Shown here: positions 5,203 to 6,587 of the stretch, in pieces | Position numbering within the stretch: the stretch's first letter is position 1 | Layout of the letters: each line of letters begins with the position of its first letter | Origin: Desulfoprunum sp. | GTDB lineage: Bacteria > Desulfobacterota > Desulfobulbia > Desulfobulbales > Desulfocapsaceae | Direction: 5' to 3' | NCBI GenBank assembly: GCA_030696435.1 | Contig: JAUYSF010000424.1 | Span: forward strand, 1-6,587 | Length of the DNA: 6,587 nucleotides | Translations under genes and position numbers: made by a program | Notes under the pieces: generated by a model | Databases searched by the model: none | Seen by the model: the letters and a program-made list of their open reading frames with translations, nothing else | Told to the model about the DNA's origin: nothing

Positions 5203-6587
5203 TCACGGTCTGGAGTTCACTGTTGGTTTTAAGGGCAGGTTAATCAAAAAAGAAGATCCCTTGCCCGGTTTGCTCTCGACCGTAATATTACCCTGGTGTT
5301 TCTGAATAATACCGTAAACCACGGAGAGACCGAGACCGGTCCCCTGTCCTTCTTCCTTGGTGGTATAGAAGGGGTCAAAAAGCTGCCCCTGGATCTCTTC
5401 GGGAATACCTGGTCCCGTATCGTGCACATCGATGATCACTTCATCGGTACTCCCATCCACCCAAGCCGTAATGGTGATCCGGCCACTTCCGTTGATAGCC
5501 TGGGTGGCATTGATGATCAGATTCAAAAAGACCTCCTGCATGCGCTGGGTGTCCATCGGGAACATGAGATCTTCCGGAATTCGTACCACCATGTCGATAT
5601 CGGCGGGGATCTGGCTCTGGACCAGTCGTACGGAGCGCTTGACCACATCGGACAGGTGCGAGGGCCGCAGGGCGAATTCCTGTACGCGGGAGAATTCGAG
5701 AAGGCCCTTGACGACATCCCTGGCCCTGAGCGTTTCCTGATCGATATTCTTTAGCATGCGTTGAAGAAGTTTGGCATCCCCTGAGGCCAACTCATCAATG
5801 GCAATCTGGCAGGAGGTTGAAATATTATTGAGCGGATTGTTGAGCTGGTGGGCGACTCCGGCGGTGAGGGTGCCGATGGAAGAGAGTTTTTTCGATTGAA
5901 CCAGTTGATCCTGTCGGCGTTCCAGCTCGCGCACCATGGTATTGAAGGCTTCCATGACCTGCTGCATCTCATCTCGCGTGTTGATGACTTCAATACTATT
6001 GAAGCGACCAAGGGCAATATCCTCGGTGGCTTTTTTAATGATGATCAGAGGTTGGAAGATCTTATAGATCATCAGCAGAGGCAGGACGATACCGAGGGCA
6101 ACCGCCATTGCCGACCATGCCACCAGCTGTTTTTTCAGGAGCGTGAGGATCGCATGGATCTGATTGCGTTGCACATCGACCAGCATTTCGCTCAGTTCAG
6201 TCATCTCCTTACCCTGTTCACGAAGCCTGTCGACTATCCGGCTGTACTCACCGCTGTTGTGGGTTTCCTGCTGTGCAAGTTGCTCCATGCTTGCCCGATA
6301 GGCCTCGATCTGTTCACTCAGCTCTTTGAGCATCGGGGATATTTTCAGCTTGCCACCCTTGGCGAGAATCTCATCTCCAGTATTAAGAGCCTGGGCGATA
6401 TATCGGGTGTTTTCCTTGAAGGCCTCCCTCTCGTTGTAGAGCAGAAAATTTTTCTCATACCTCCGTGCTTCAAGGATGATATTGTTCAGATTGTAGGCCA
6501 GTTCCAGAATTCCGTTTTTCTCTTCTGTCGTGCGCAGATCGGTATAGGACACAAAGCCCATGCCGAGAATACCCAGGATATAACAGG
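5203..6587 (-). CDS. Membrane sensor histidine kinase (N-terminus outside window)
   Basis: The frame stays open to the right edge. The bases upstream of ATG 6559-6561 encode CYILGILG, which together with MGFVSY forms a first transmembrane helix, so the true start is beyond 6587. Numbering from that Met as 1: residues about 8-140 are an extracytoplasmic, mostly helical sensor domain (ARRYEKNFLLYNE, resembling helical-bundle sensors of the HBM/4HB kind). The second helix is about 146-169 (WSAMAVALGIVLPLLMIY). HAMP is about 170-222. HisKA has phospho-acceptor H238 in AGVAHQLNNPLNNI (codon 5848-5850). HATPase_c has N-box LNLIINA (N347/N351), G1 DTGPGIP, F-box DPFYTT and G2 GTGLGLS. All catalytic boxes are present, so it should be active. 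It is transcribed ahead of the response regulator with a four-base gap. It probably phosphorylates that regulator and, by receiver similarity, the Lon-type protease. The ligand is unknown. Confidence 0.94.
   Translation of the reverse strand, partial: CYILGILGMGFVSYTDLRTTEEKNGILELAYNLNNIILEARRYEKNFLLYNEREAFKENTRYIAQALNTGDEILAKGGKLKISPMLKELSEQIEAYRASMEQLAQQETHNSGEYSRIVDRLREQGKEMTELSEMLVDVQRNQIHAILTLLKKQLVAWSAMAVALGIVLPLLMIYKIFQPLIIIKKATEDIALGRFNSIEVINTRDEMQQVMEAFNTMVRELERRQDQLVQSKKLSSIGTLTAGVAHQLNNPLNNISTSCQIAIDELASGDAKLLQRMLKNIDQETLRARDVVKGLLEFSRVQEFALRPSHLSDVVKRSVRLVQSQIPADIDMVVRIPEDLMFPMDTQRMQEVFLNLIINATQAINGSGRITITAWVDGSTDEVIIDVHDTGPGIPEEIQGQLFDPFYTTKEEGQGTGLGLSVVYGIIQKHQGNITVESKPGKGSSFLINLPLKPTVNSRP

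Noticed and set aside
6559..6561. ATG as the start of the histidine kinase
   Set aside because: The frame is open upstream to the window edge, and the extra residues CYILGILG complete a transmembrane helix, so the start is outside the window.
1..6587. Mobile elements, CRISPR arrays, tRNA or rRNA genes
   Set aside because: No transposase-like protein, long terminal repeats, spaced repeat arrays or RNA gene motifs were seen; the layout is compact and consistent with a resident chromosomal locus.

Overview
The window looks like a chromosomal segment from a Gram-negative, sigma54-using bacterium, most likely a member of the Desulfobacterota (old Deltaproteobacteria, sulfate reducers or relatives). 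This is inferred from protein flavour: a TauE/SafE-type permease next to a small two-helix membrane protein, an NtrC-type regulator paired with a membrane histidine kinase, and moderate GC in the genes. No rRNA or other marker is present to confirm it.

Layout. Positions 1-1210 hold a leftward operon: a universal-stress-protein-like domain, a small membrane protein in the same open frame, and the N-terminal part of a TauE/SafE permease that runs off the left edge. Positions 1211-1770 are a 560-base divergent regulatory region. It carries a leftward sigma54-like promoter, a perfect IHF-consensus site, a cluster of GTTGC/GCAAC repeats suited to an enhancer-binding protein, and a rightward sigma54-like promoter. 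Positions 1771-3807 encode a Lon-family ATP-dependent protease. Positions 3837-6587 hold a leftward pair, histidine kinase then sigma54-dependent response regulator, convergent with the protease. The kinase lacks its extreme N-terminus because of the window edge.

The striking item is the Lon protein. It lacks the usual N-terminal substrate-binding (LAN) domain. It also carries a complete response-regulator receiver (REC) domain inserted between the helical linker and the Walker A motif of the AAA+ module. That receiver domain is about half identical by eye to the receiver of the adjacent NtrC-type regulator, including most of the kinase-contacting first helix. The simplest reading is a branched two-component system. 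One membrane kinase would phosphorylate two outputs: a sigma54 activator (transcription) and a Lon-type protease (regulated proteolysis). The activator probably drives the stress-protein/TauE operon and perhaps the protease gene through the shared intergenic enhancer region. The protein domains are read directly from the sequence; the shared kinase, the regulon and the signal (possibly sulfite or another sulfur oxyanion or organosulfur compound, guessed from TauE) are inference.
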